A stretch of DNA of 64,000 bases from positions 18,849,743 through 18,913,742 of the forward strand of contig OZ022256.1 in the NCBI GenBank assembly GCA_963978905.1, given 5' to 3'. Within the stretch, counting starts at the first letter, position 1. Every line of letters begins with the position of its first letter. The notes under the pieces were generated by a model. It had not been told where the DNA came from. It did not search any database and was given only the letters and a program-made list of their open reading frames with translations. Below, one piece after another: positions 45,473 to 57,234 of the stretch. The DNA is from Trichostrongylus colubriformis. Lineage: Eukaryota; Nematoda; Chromadorea; Rhabditida; Trichostrongylidae. The translations under genes were made by a program, and so were the position numbers.

Positions 45473-46465
45473 ACCGTCTGTCTCACCATGTGAGACCGGC
45501 GAAGCCTGTATGATTGTACCGTCACGGCATGTTTCCTCCTAGTTATGAGGTCTACGTGAAGATGATTGCAAATTTCGGATTTTGACCCCACCCATCATGG
45601 CTTGAGTGCATCTCATTGTTTTCTCAACTATTCAAATTGCTTCTGTTTGCTACATTGTGGAATTGCTTCAAGGCATAGTTCTATTTATCATCGGTAATAG
45701 AGGTGACGGAAGCCTAGATGGGAATTGATCCACGGATCGTGTAAATAAAAACTACTCCCCAATCCTATCCTACGCACTTTTTTGTTCTTCATCACTCCCG
45801 CATGAATAATTACCGTCGACGTTTTTGTAACCACAGGGCTACCAACCCCCCCCCCCCCCTCACCTCGTTCGGCTTGGCCAGCCTCTGCTCTGTGCGCTGC
45901 AGTCTACATACCCAATTGTGAAGCAAAAATTAGATCGTATCATCGGTGAAAAATCATTCACGAAAGTTTTAGAGAAGAACCAAGATTTAAAAGCAGTCCA
46001 GAAAAGAGATGACTATTAGGGACTGCTTTTTGAATGTATACTACAAACCACGAAACACCTGAAGCAGTCGTAGGTAGGGCTCCTGCCTTTCTTCAGGGAG
46101 CCAAATGGCATCAGCCAGATGCCTCACATCTGGTTTTGAAGGCCTCATAAATTTCGAGGTTTGGATTTAATTTATCATTCGACCGTTCCTTGCTTTTCTC
46201 TTCCATCTGTTTATCTCTCCTTTCTATCCCAACCCCACCCAATTGATGCTATTTTTACTTAAATCATTTAACACTTTTTCCCCGGTATTACGTAAAAATT
46301 CAAGCTGTAGCCGTGACGCACACCAGTCATCGTAATCTCCGCCTGTTCTATTCAGTAATCGCTGGTAACTGCGCTCTTTTGAATGTTTTTTTTTCAAAAC
46401 TCTGTGCTCCGTTTATGAATAATGTATGCATAGGATAATAGATTTTTGTGTCGTATGATTCTTTT
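45473..46465. other. Non-coding stretch
   Basis: A poly-C run of about 14 is at 45846-45859. No gene recognised. Confidence 0.4.
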
Positions 46466-46469
46466 GGTT

Positions 46470-46670
46470 TGGGATCAGTGCGGGTTTGGGGTGGCACGCT
46501 ACTTATTCGCCCTATCTGGTTATCGCGGCGCTACACTTACCCGAACCCTCTCCGGCGCCACCCATTTTACTTAGTTAGTTGATCAATAAGGGAGCTCCAA
46601 TGGGTTGCGTTGCAATTGAACAGGTGTGCTGTCATGGCGCACCGTGGCGGTACGAAAAAGGGGCAACCCA
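46470..46670. mobile_element. MITE related to 52626-52939, partial
   Basis: The left arm GTTATCGCGGCGCTACACTT with CCGGCGCCACCC, and the right arm whose complement reads CCCCTTTTTCGTACCGCC and CACACCTGTTC, match the inner arms of 52626-52939. The outer TTAAAGGCACA ends are not visible. Confidence 0.55.
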
Positions 46671-46674
46671 TCTA

Positions 46675-46890
46675 TTAGGTTGTCCCAAAAGTTCCGGAAC
46701 ACCTCGACCTCTTTCTTTCAATTTATTTCATTAGCCTTTTGTAAAGCCTTTTGTAGCATGTCATATCATTCGGAAGAGAATTTTCTACTCTACAGAATGA
46801 CATGTCTCGTTGACTGAAATGTGTTTATGTTGTTAAGAAATAAATTTGAAAAAGTGGTCGAGGTGTTCCGGAACTTTCGGGACAACCTAT
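46675..46890. mobile_element. Mariner-type MITE, 216 bp
   Basis: The left end TTAGGTTGTCCCAAAAGTTC continues to CTCGACC, about 36 bases, mirrored at the right end (GGTCGAGGTGTTCCGGAAC to CAACCTAT) with two or three mismatches. TA borders both sides. The interior is AT-rich and non-coding. The TTAGGTTG start links it to the mariner superfamily. Confidence 0.9.
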
Positions 46891-47261
46891 TATATACCCA
46901 AGACTCACAAAGGACATCTGTACATAGAAATCGCCTTTCCTTCACAAAGCTCCTTCTCCCTAAGGCTCAAATTAAAATCCATATTTTCTACCTGAGCACG
47001 TAAAAGGCCTCTGGTGTGGGCTCTCTTTTACAATGCAGAACTCGAAAACTGAAGAAACAGCAGACCGTCTGAATTTCCTTCGAGCAACATTTCAAAAACT
47101 GTCGGCTGGCCGACCACGATTCACATTTTGTTCCTAACGTTGCTTTGTTTTCCACTCTGCGTCTCTGACCATTTACCCGTCGCCCCTTTGCTTCTTGAGC
47201 CCTCGCGGCTCCGCCTCCCGACCGTCCCAGCTTGCCGGGCATTACTTAGAAGAGTTGTTCG

Positions 47262-47385
47262 TGGGCCGGATTCACATTTTCCTACTTGAAACTTAGCGTG
47301 TGACCCGTAGTATGCAAATACAGCATAAATATATAGGTAACAAAACAACTCAATTTTCCATGGATGATGTTTTTAAGAAGGATAC
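47262..47385. repeat. Partial copy of the AAAGGAATCGTCC-family MITE
   Basis: The sequence matches the right arm of 24364-24791 (ACATAAATAT block, then TTTTCCATGGATGATG in place of TTTTCCGTGGACGATT). The left arm was not found, so this is a truncated, older copy. Confidence 0.6.
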
Positions 47386-50060
47386 CACATGGATTTTTGA
47401 AAAAAATACATGGTTTCTGAGCGGCTAAGACTTGAAAATGGCCGCGCAGGTTATTCACATGCTATTCTCACTTGCGGTTGCGAAGAGGAAATGTTTGCAT
47501 GGATGAGAAAATCTATGCCAGTTACACTCGATTTTACTGGCATGTAAGCCCTCCTATAAAAATGCATTAGAGTTGCAGAGGCGGAAGTACGGCAGTGACA
47601 GGGGGACGCGATTTCTGTAAATGTCGCACTTTGCAAATGTTGCCCTTTTCATTTCAAGTTGATTAAGCATTCACACATTAATTCCCGCATGTATATAAGG
47701 AAACTAGTCAAATGCATGACTCTTCCGGCTTGACGTGCCTTTACGATGTATTCACGTGATATTTTTGAAGCGGCTTCCGATCGAGGTGAGGAAAAGGGTC
47801 TAGCGATACAAAGGGAATAAACATTAATACCAAAAAACTGAAAATATTGCGATAATCTGTTCCGCCCCGTTTATTCCCACACAAACCATTTTCCTCGCCA
47901 ATCTTCGAGGCGTTGGATGAAATGGGTTCGACAAAAAAGTAGTGCACTTTAGCCAGTGCATATGAATCCACATCTCAGTGCAATCGGAACAAGCCAATAA
48001 ATGAAGGATGGGGTGATACCAGGAATTCATACTAAGCCAAGGGTTCGGATTCTGTTGGAGAAGCTCCGGAAGGAATGAACCGTTCCCGTCCTTCCCTTCT
48101 ACCCTTAAAGCTCTAAGGAGCATTGAGGTTAGAAGAGTGCTGATTATGAGACCGGAAGTGGCATGAGCCGCCGTGAAAATCTGGAACACTCTAGCGCGCA
48201 ATAAATCAAGCAGTGAAATGCACCGTTTTCTACACATGTTTTCATTGTTTTTGGGAGAATTCCTAGAAAATTCCATGCAGTATTTTCCCACTCTTATTGA
48301 TTGATAACTATAACTTCTATATAAAATCCGTCTAGTGTTGTGAAATCACCTAGCAAATACTTACTTCACCTTTAATCTAGTCTCCGTGGCGATTGGCGCG
48401 TAGAGGCCTGTTCATTCTATGGGAAAAAATTATGACGTTTCGCTCCCACTCTTTGATTTCTGAATCAGTTAATTTATAACTGTGTCCTGTGTATTGGAAA
48501 ACTGGAAAGCGAGGGTGGTGTTTCAGTGGAGCAGAAAATTGGGCTAGCTGCTAAGCTAGATGCATACGTGGCCAAATCCCCAGTGGAAGCTGGCCTCGAG
48601 TTTCGGAAGAGCGCCTTTTTCATCAGCTACTGCCTGCTTCCGTCCCGCCTCCAGAGATCGATGGGAGGGAGGCTTTACTTATAGTGTTTTTGACGGTTTC
48701 ACTGCGTTTTTTCTTCACTTTCGTATTAATAAGCACTTCCACTTCCGTTTTTAATGATATTTCCATATTTGATTTTTCTCTACCGCTACCATCAAGTTGG
48801 TTTATAATACGATGCTGCCTCCTGCGTCTTATTTTAGACGCAATCGCCTCAGGACCCACCGCACAGCGCCATCGCTCACACAATCGCGTCGCGTGCCGCA
48901 CGCGACTTTTTGCTTCTTTGACACACCTCGAGAAACGAGTCGTGTGAGAGGATCATATTAGCTCTTACAGCTAACGGATCACTTTATGGAACACCCCGCA
49001 TACTTGGTGCACTCTCCGAATGCTATTTTATGCCATCTTTTATCCATCAAACGAAATTTCATGTCATTAGCACTCCGCGTGTCGTTTTTGCTCAATATCC
49101 AGCTGCTAATACCGGCTGCTGGCTTCCATTACCCACCGTATTCTTGCAGCCATGCTGGCCGGGTAAGTACAATGACGTGATAGGCTTCAGCGTAGAACTA
49201 CCAACCACCTGCCCTTCGCATCTCCATGTGAGACCATTGTCATGGTGACCTCCAGTAAGAGCTGTTCTGCACAAGGATTATATGGAAGCGAAAGATATCA
49301 TTATGAAAATCATTCATTTTGTCTTCTTTTTCTGCTCATTATTGTGAATATGAAAACAGTTTATAGTTCACCTGAACAGCCATATTTATCCAGCTGCTGT
49401 TTTCTGATTTTCTGCATCGGTTTTGTACTTTCATTGTCCAGGGTCCAAAGGTGAGCAAGGGTTGACGGATGCTGACGTGGTTTGTACCTCTGATCGCGAA
49501 AAGGGGGTCTCTTTTTGTTATTTCTCGAAGAATCCTTCCCTATCGGGTGGTCTTCTAAAAAAAGCTTGTCAGTCGACAACCATGCTTTGTACCATTGTTC
49601 TACGCAGCAACAGTATGATTATCGATTTACATCGAAAGACTTTTTAAGCACACGACTTCCGTCGTACACATAGCACGGGCTTGTACTGTCGGAGCGCTTT
49701 GGGGTAAGGGTAGTTTCCACAACTCCCCAATCCAATGCTTGACCCTATCAATTAAGACACAGATCCAGAATTTCACTCACAACCTATGCATGCGATAGTA
49801 GCGCTACTAGTCCCTGCTCCTCAACCCTGCCTGCTCTGCTCTCATAGTTGGTCAAAAACCCTAATTTTACAATTTTTTCTCAGCACCACATGTTCGTATC
49901 ATTGTTGTTCCTCCCAATAGGGCCACTCCAGATCCTCCCACTTGTTCGGTTCCGTAGAAACCGAAAGCCCTTCAAAAGTCATTTTTTCATTGAATTCTTG
50001 ACGTTCAGTGGTTACTTCCCTATGGACATTTCATCTGGTCAATATATACTACCTCTCATA
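47386..50060. other. Long non-coding stretch
   Basis: A minus-strand open frame of 155 codons (48291-47824) has no recognised motif and no supporting splice context. The stretch 48830-48910 (GACGCAATCGCCTCAGGACC) resembles part of the MITE at 40900. A donor-like GGTAAGTAC at 49160 follows a short open stretch but no exon could be made certain. Confidence 0.35.
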
Positions 50061-50065
50061 AATGC

Positions 50066-50171
50066 ATAATAGATTGACTGTATACTTATAAGCTAAATTG
50101 TTGTGTAATAATTGTATGCATAATAGATTGACTGTACTACTTTTAAACTAAATTGTTGTGTAATAATTGTT
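50066..50171. repeat. 53-bp tandem duplication
   Basis: Two copies of a unit starting CATAATAGATTGACTGTA and ending TTGTTGTGTAATAATTGT (starts 50066 and 50118), with a few differences in the middle. Confidence 0.9.
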
Positions 50172-51784
50172 CCATGCTGCTTATATACTTGCCATGATGC
50201 TTGTCATGATGTGATATTTTTTAACTCGCAGCGGCTTATCAATATCTCTCCACTGATCCAAAATTTCCTCAATTACTGATTTCAGAACCGCTACCAGCAT
50301 CTTCTCTGTGCTCGTATGATCATCTCCAGCTGCTATTTCACACTTGTTTCGGACCGAATTGCTAGACGGTTGAAAGGTCGAGCATTGCAAGAGGTTATTA
50401 TGAGTACTAAAGCTGAGGCTGTGAACGCCGATTTTATTTCCTGCTTTCTCCATCATTGCACGTTTTTGTCATGTTTCAATCTCTTGATGGGACTGTTGGG
50501 CAGAAAAGTAGTCTAGAAATGACTTCGAGCTTTCTTAACTTAACGGCTTCTTTTGCCACCGCTGAGTTTTAGTGAAGCCTACAAGAAAATGTTGTTTTGT
50601 CTTTGTTTTTGTGAATTGTGGGTGTCCCTTCCTCTGAACACCTTCCCAGATCATAGTCAGACAGCACTTCAAGCCCTTAAAATCTTTAGATCGCCCAGTT
50701 GTGTTTGCGGTGTACAATAGCACGCCGTCCTCATCTTAGTGAAGCGCACTTTCATCGATTTTCATTCACGGAAACGATATGAGGCGGGAAATCCTTGCGG
50801 TTATCATGGTAACATCTGCTGAGAAGCTTAGTCTACACCCACCACGAAGTGATTCGAACGCGATGGCCACATCATAATCTGTTTCTGATGGCAGAAGCAC
50901 TCTATGCACGGAAGCTTTGACTGGGGACATCTATGCAAAGGTGACTGATAAGGATGAAAGAACAGCGCAACAAAAAGCGTTTACAACACCGTGGCTGTAT
51001 CAGTGGTCATCTGTACAAAACCCTTTGCATAACGGACAGTACTGTTGTAGTTGCAAGAGCAAACGCACTGACTAACTCTTAGAATTCCTCCTTCCGGACG
51101 AGGAATGGTAAGAAGGCCATGGCCTTCTTTATGCTACCAAACCGCCAAGTTAATCGCTTTCACTGGAGTTTGACCACCTGTGAAGAGGTAGCCGTGCTCG
51201 GGTTTCCAAAGCAATCACGACAGAAGAAAACGGTAGAAAACGTGGGCATATAATTAGCTGCATCGCCTATTCATGTAAGAACGGGTGGTATGGGAACTAG
51301 CTATTGCAAATAGGGTCATTTGGGTCCGATATTGGCTATTTTCGCCCAGAATTCCCTCGTATTACGAGATTTCCCTAGCACTCTTGCTCCATCGAGGGAG
51401 AGAAAACATGAGCGTTCTAATCAGGAGGAGGGGGAGGGGTAGACGTTGTAGGGGGTGAGTTAAAAAGGGGTGGGGGCAAACAAGTGCAAAGGTGGCCAAA
51501 TGTTTCGCACCTCTGTTGATAATAGAGAGATTAGCAATACTTAGTGGGTTTTTTTTCTTCTGGGTAATGGTGCTATAATCAATATCCAGTTGTACGTATA
51601 CTTCAGATCTTGCCTTTAAATGTCCTATGACCCGGTTTTATACTATTAATGAATATCATGGCTGTGTTTCGGAATTCAGGTTCCCTTCTCTCTCGAAAAA
51701 AGTCTAATCAACCTCTCCTAACAAATTCTGGACATCAAATTATTTGTATTTTTGTTTATCGATACCCACTGATCTTCGCCTCAG
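50172..51784. other. Non-coding stretch
   Basis: A 20-base perfect palindrome AAGAAGGCCATGGCCTTCTT is at about 51111-51130. No gene recognised. Confidence 0.4.
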
Positions 51785-51875
51785 TCCACGATGCAAATGT
51801 TGCTATAGAAATGCTGGAGAAAAGACAGGGGATCAGCGTTGGCGTCATGAATAAGCACAGCCAGGGCACTCCCAG
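51785..51875 (+). CDS. Candidate internal exon ending inside a repeat, function unknown
   Basis: Acceptor TTCGCCTCAG ends at 51784. The frame gives HDANVAIEMLEKRQGISVG then VMNKHSQGTP. A donor CAG|GTGTCG at 51876 lies inside the repeat copy 51866-51985. Splicing from it to the acceptor at 52078 would keep phase with the exon-like stretch 52079-52283. Upstream the frame stays open to 51649. The product is not recognised. Confidence 0.25.
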
Positions 51876-51985
51876 GTGTCGAGAAAAATAGCCGCTTCAG
51901 TACGACTCCCCCTTCTATCCGGTCAAATACGACCACCCCCCCCCCCCCTGTCGAGGAATCTTCGACTCTCGGTGTACCCTGAGCA
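51866..51985. repeat. Dispersed repeat (TCGAGAAAAATAGCCGC family), copy 2
   Basis: Compact copy: GCACTCCCAGGTGTCGAGAA, TAGCCGCTTCAGTACGAC, GGTCAAATACGACC, a poly-C run of about 14, TGTCGAGGAATCTTCG and CGGTGTACCCTGAG. It lies against an exon-like stretch (51785-51875) whose possible donor GTGTCG is inside the repeat. Confidence 0.75.
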
Positions 51986-52078
51986 CAGCGTCTAGGAGCA
52001 GAGTTGGAGGTTTAACTCTTTTCTGAGTCTGAATAAGGTCAGCTTTTTTTGAGAAAACTCACTGGAGCCTCTTTGTAG

Positions 52079-52283
52079 ATATAGCTTTAACCAACGAGAC
52101 GTGACCTTTGCTGCCCAACCCGTCAGGGATCAGGTACATAATATTAAATTTCTCGACAAGCCATACAGCAACGAGGAAGCAATTCTCAGATCCCTTTCGT
52201 CCGATGGCCCTTTTTTTCAATTCACTATGATGTCCACTCCTGAAGGAAGTGGCTACAAGGAAGTGATGATAGCAATAAAGTGA
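52079..52283 (+). CDS. Candidate last exon, function unknown
   Basis: Acceptor TCTTTGTAG ends at 52078. After one leftover base the frame reads YSFNQRDVTFAAQPVRDQV, HNIKFLDKPYSNEEAILRS, then LSSDGPFFQF and MMSTPEGSGYKEVMIAIK with a stop at 52281-52283. Codon use and composition look like real protein. It could join 51785-51875 in phase across a 203-base intron that contains the repeat. The family is not recognised. Confidence 0.35.
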
Positions 52284-52324
52284 TCATTATGATGACATGA
52301 AGAACCTATTTTTGGTAGAGCTAT

Positions 52325-52410
52325 CGTAGGTCATATCCCGCCCACGCCAGCTAAGCTGTATATCCGTCTGCGCTTGGAGAATCGGTACCGGGTCTTTGGG
52401 GCTTAGGAAG
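52325..52410 (+). mobile_element. tRNA-derived SINE-like repeat, partial copy 5
   Basis: Only the 3' part is clear: CCCGCCCACGCCAGCTAAGC, then TCTGCGCTTGGAGAATCGG and TACCGGGTCTTTGGGG, matching the end of copy 3. Confidence 0.5.
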
Positions 52411-52625
52411 CACTGAACTAATCACTGACTGAGTCTTATCAACCGTCCACTTGAATGCTTCTGTAAATCAAGGTGAGAGTCCAGTGCAACCATGCATGGG
52501 CTTCTGTCGAACTCGTTTTCCTCTTTAATATCATGAATACTCTGAGATCATTAACCCAAACCCCTAGCGTTAGCCTAGTTTCTTAGTGAAAAGCTCATAG
52601 TAAGGTAGAATGTTTGAAATTACTC

Positions 52626-52939
52626 CAAGGCACACTTCGCGATAATCTGATGGGTCGATTCTTGTTGAAATATTAGGTAGGCCCTTGGGTAACTACTCAG
52701 ACTGCATCCTTTTCGCGTCGCCCCGGTGCACTATCGCGGCGCTACATCTGCTCGAACCCACTGCGACGCCACCCTTTCGAGCTCTCTCATTGGTCAACTG
52801 AGCAAAAAAGACGGCGGCGCAGTGGGTTCGAACAGGTGTAGGGCCGACGCGAAAAAGGTGCAGCCAGATCACTTACCCAAAGATCTACTGTTCCAAGAAA
52901 GTGAGAACCCATTTTGTTATCGCAAAATGTGCCTTTAAA
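52626..52939. mobile_element. MITE with TTAAAGGCACA ends, copy with inverted arms
   Basis: The left end reads AAGGCACACTTCGCGATAAT and the right end is its relative in complement (TTATCGCAAAATGTGCCTTT). Inner arms: CTTTTCGCGTCGCCC and CTCGAACCCACTGCGACGCC on the left, mirrored at 52810-52870. No coding sequence. Confidence 0.8.
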
Positions 52940-55930
52940 TAGGGGCTGAGGATATTTTTGAGCCCTACAATCCCATTCCTTATTATCGGACTCGGCGCAA
53001 AACTTGCGTCAGAGTACTGCTGAAGATGTAAACAAAATAGCAGAATCTTTCTTTTTCGGCATTTGGATCTGCATTCCTCACGAATACAAATTACTCACAT
53101 CGTGGTTCGCTTAGATGATTTCTTGCGCTTTCCTTCGAAATTGTAGCGAAGATGAATTGCTCAGCGCCCTCCAATCAAAGGACGGGAATAGGAACGTTTG
53201 TCAACCAGTGACCGCACCCTCACTTGATTTGTTTTTGGAATGACTTGGGAATGAATGTCACCCGTATTCAGCAGCGCCACTTTTTGAGATTCCGGAGGAG
53301 GAGGTGGGACCAGAAAGTAGCCCTCTCAATCTGGATGGGGCTGAACTTTGTACACCTCGTTTAAACGGCAATCCTTATTCAATTGATGGCGGCTCTTCGC
53401 TCCCCCATGTATTACACTCAACAGTGACTGGAAAAATCGCTTCGAACTCGGCTATCCTCAAACAGGCTTTCTGACTTCGGTAACGTGAAGATATCAGGAC
53501 TGCACCATGAGGCATTTGTCAATCGCCGTTGCCTGTCTTTTCAACGCTAGGAATTGTGCTGAGAGAACCTGAAATGAGGAATCACTGATTTTCCAAATCT
53601 CCAAGTTCCTGGTTTTATCTTCTAAGGAGAACAAGAAAGTGGCTCATCAGTGAATAAGGCGAGACTCTTTCGCTTTTGTGTTTTGTTTGCACCATGTTTT
53701 GCTTCACTAGTAGCCTCTTGGGAGGTCAGTCAGTACGTGTCGTATGTTGACGAAATAACGCCCACATCCCGAATGTGGAGGCGTTCCGAGTTTCACCTGA
53801 ACCACCGATTGAATTGTACAATTATCAATAACCTAGACAGTTCTGACCTTTCTTTCTTCTTTTCGATATTTTTTCCTAGAAAGGTCTTTCGAGAAAATAT
53901 TCTTCAAAGACCACCAGTCATGTAGGCGCCGCTTTCACACACTCCTTATTCTCTTGGGAATTTCTCACGTTTTTCTGCAGTTGTTTCCTCGTTTTCTGTA
54001 TGTTACCGATTCTGGCGATGGAGATAAAATCAAATGTTTCGCTGTTTTTTTCGTTTTCATAACACAGCAAATGGGAGGAGGGTGGGGTTTGATTGGTCAA
54101 ATTTTCGCGCGGCCGCCCGCGGCGAGTGCGTGTTGTTTGTAAATTATCCGTTGAAACAGCAACAACCACAATATATAAAGAAATTGCGAAGCTTCCAATC
54201 TGCAATCTTGAAGGTCCCTAACGATACCAGCTCAATGCATACTGGCGCGATTCCAACCGGCTGCAGGAAGTCGTGCTGACGGCGCCGCGAGTGCGACGCC
54301 GCGAAGCGGAAATCCCTTCAATCGACCCTCACCCGTAAATGAGATTGTCCCTCCTCGGGCGGAAATATTAGTGTTAACTAAACATGAACAGCTCGAAAAT
54401 GCTGTTCTCTCAATGACCTCTTTTCCCTTTTCGGCTGGTACATTTTCGACTGAAACTTCTCTTCGGGGGCATAAGAAGCTTTACACCTGACAACTGGCTT
54501 GTGGCCTGAATCTGGAAATCCCTTGTTTGCATTCAGAAAGCCACAAATTGTAGTTTGGCAGCTTGTCTGTCGCATTTCCTTTCACTATTCTTCTGAATAC
54601 TTAGCCGATCGTCCTCTTCTATGACCGGCTCTTTCAATACCTTAACTTGTGCCCCAAAGTCACTATAACATTTGGTTTCAATGGATGTAAGGAATTTCAT
54701 GGTGCTAGTACGGGCTATTCGGTGCACCTAAGTTCAGGTTTCATTGACTTACTTGACTTTGTGCACAGATAAAGCTTTTGATGGCCACTGAACAGCGCAA
54801 CGTGCCCACACTTCATCCACCCTCTCGTCAATTATCGCATACCATTCATTCAGCTTCCGGTAATTGTCTATTAGTTTGGGGCTACACAGACAGTCCATTA
54901 TTCCCATATTCCTTAGAACCCGGCGAGTCAATATGTAGGTGCGACGCAACCGCGCGATTCTCGTCCCCAGTTTTCTAGCACATCTATAATAAAAATGCCG
55001 CTCGCGAGTCCGCTGCTCCTTCGAACTCCTATTTCCTTCATTTACCCAACTCTTATTACTCGCTCACCAACGATTTATATAAGATCAGCATTATACTGAC
55101 GACTGCTTTTTGGAACGCGTCTGAAATTTTTAACCCTTTTTTTTCAAAAACGACTTTACTGACACCTTCCTGATGTTCTTATAGCTATGTAAAATACTCA
55201 CAATGGAAAGAGGCGGGTCACTTCGCATATTAAATGGAAAAAGATTTCTTTTCGTCTTTGGGAACAAATTTGAGAACAAAAAGAGAATAAGATGCAGTAG
55301 TGAAAATGGAAATCAACAAAATGAAATAACAATGACCGTAACTACGTGAGAGTTAAAAATGTTGCCGTGCTCATGCTCAATTCGTTGCGTAGATGAAAAG
55401 GGATGGCAAACATATTTTGAGTGAATGACTTCGTTCTTCTCATTATTAGGTCGTATTCAGAATAGTGGCATGATTTCAGGCAGTTTTTGAGTTGACAGCT
55501 GCTGCTGCATGGATGTGCACTAATAGAGACTCTTGAGGCAATAACTGCCAAAATGAACCATCGTGCACTTGATATGAGCTCGTCATAGTCCCTATCTTCC
55601 TCAAATAACTGAAATGTGAGGGAGAAAGGCCAAAGGGTGAGTGGCACCAGAGCTGTCGATACGACCCAAGGCCATGAGCCCTGAAACCACCCAGTAATAT
55701 TTAACTAGTACAACCCACCACCCTCCTCAACAAGGGACCAAGTTCGACCTTAGTTTCAACATCTCCATAACCTTTACGGTATCAGTTACTATAGTCTATT
55801 GCTTAGTACCACTAATGGTAAGTATTTTACTACTACAGTTTTTGTGTCGATAACTGATTCAATCATATTCTCTTACATAACCAGGTCAGCTGACAGCATG
55901 TTCCTCTCATCATCTAGCTTAGGACCATTA
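52940..55930. other. Long stretch with weak open frames only
   Basis: Minus-strand frames at 54949-54749 and 54727-54533 (the second running MHRIARTSTMKFLTSIETK) look protein-like in composition but have no joining splice signals and no recognised domain. A minus-strand stretch at 53650-53060 gives LFTDE and other fragments faintly like a transposase; too weak to call. Nothing assigned. Confidence 0.3.
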
Positions 55931-55934
55931 CTGA

Positions 55935-56017
55935 CCTCTTCAATTACGACCCCCTCCCCATCCCACCCGTCAAATACGACAACCTGACGAGTAATCCTCA
56001 ACTCCCGGTGCACCCTA
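55935..56017. repeat. Dispersed repeat (TCGAGAAAAATAGCCGC family), partial copy 3
   Basis: The right half only: CCGTCAAATACGACAACC, GACGAGTAATCCTCAACTCC and CGGTGCACCCTAC. Confidence 0.6.
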
Positions 56018-56742
56018 CTTGCGCTCTTCGCTCGTTGCATAGCGCGCCCTCGAAGCTCGAACCCCTCCCCCCTCTTTTGCGCGGTAAATTGCGTGACGCG
56101 CGCCTGGCCTTTCTCCCACCCTGTTTATGAGTAGAGCGTTTTCGAGTGTGATGTTCTTATTCGTGGAACACCGTATCTTACCATTTAGATGACATATAGC
56201 TCTTTTTAGAAGCTTAATTGCGAAATGCTTGATGACACTGTGGTAGAATCTGTTTTTTTTTTGCATTTATCAAAAAGTGCAACTGATTTGTTCCCACGTA
56301 GGCCTGATGTTAGTAGGTGGTTCTCGCCTTCTTGTAGATTTGTTGGTCTCCTTTAAATCCCATCAGACATCGACCATAATGTTCAGACAACAATTCAAAG
56401 AACGATAATATGGAGCATGACAACAGGAGCTAGAGAGAAAACTAAGAGGCTCGTTGGAGAGAAAAGAAGCCCTCTTTCATGACTCATGCTCTTTTATCCT
56501 GCAATCTTCTGCTTCCCCGCCCTCGTCGTCCATCGTGATTGTGGTCACGACATGACTGTAGAGTCGTGCTAAACCGTCTACGAGCATGTAACGATTCAGT
56601 TATTTCATTCTTTGCCTTTCCCAATTCAAAGTTACTTTTTTGATCATGATGTCAACGTAGTGCAATCCGCTTTATTTCTTTTCCGTTGCTAATGTATGAA
56701 CAGTCTATACATACTACTTGAGCATGCTTATATGTAATGTCA
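56018..56742. other. Non-coding stretch
   Basis: Nothing recognised. Confidence 0.4.
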
Positions 56743-57234
56743 TTAAAGGCACACCACGCGATAATCACATTAGTGGCTTACTTTCTTGGGGCAAGTAGGT
56801 CCTTGGATAGGTGCTCAGGCTGCACCCCTGTTGCGGCTTGATCGTGCATCCTCGCGGCGATAGGCGCGCTCTACCCGAGCCGAGTTGAGCCCATTGAGCC
56901 GAATCACACCTGGCCTCAGACGAACAAATTTCCAACGTGGCTCTCACGTGGAGAAGGGAACTTGCGATAAGACAAGATAAGGCAGCGATATCAATAGCGA
57001 AGGCAGCTTCAACAGGGAAGAACAGGTGATATCGTAGCATTTCGCGCGATATCATCGAGCAAAAGCTCTTTTACAATCTCCAATACTCGTACGAGGACCG
57101 ATGACAGGGAGCTTTATTTTTGGTAGCTGGGAGGAGTTTTGATTCATTTTTCTCCACTGGTGGGTAAAGCAGGGCCTCTACGTCCAGTAATACGAGCAAT
57201 AACTCTCACAATTCATCGCGAGGTGTGCCTTTAA
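56743..57234. mobile_element. MITE with TTAAAGGCACACC ends, longer copy
   Basis: Starts TTAAAGGCACACCACGCGAT and ends CATCGCGAGGTGTGCCTTTAA. The subterminal TAGGTGCTCAGGCTGCACCC matches the copy at 52626 (ACTACTCAGACTGCATCC). The interior is unrelated and non-coding. Confidence 0.8.

Noticed and set aside
45293..45591. Open frames over the second TGTC tract
   Set aside because: Same artefact as at 8488.
47824..48291. 155-codon minus-strand frame
   Set aside because: No recognised motif, unusual composition, and another frame overlaps it with equal length of readable sequence.
49423..49500. Collagen-like GSKGEQGLT after a CAG acceptor
   Set aside because: Only three Gly-X-Y triplets, then the pattern fails; chance is likely.
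53060..53650. Faint transposase signal (LFTDE) on the minus strand
   Set aside because: Only one short motif in a frame full of stops; could not be extended.
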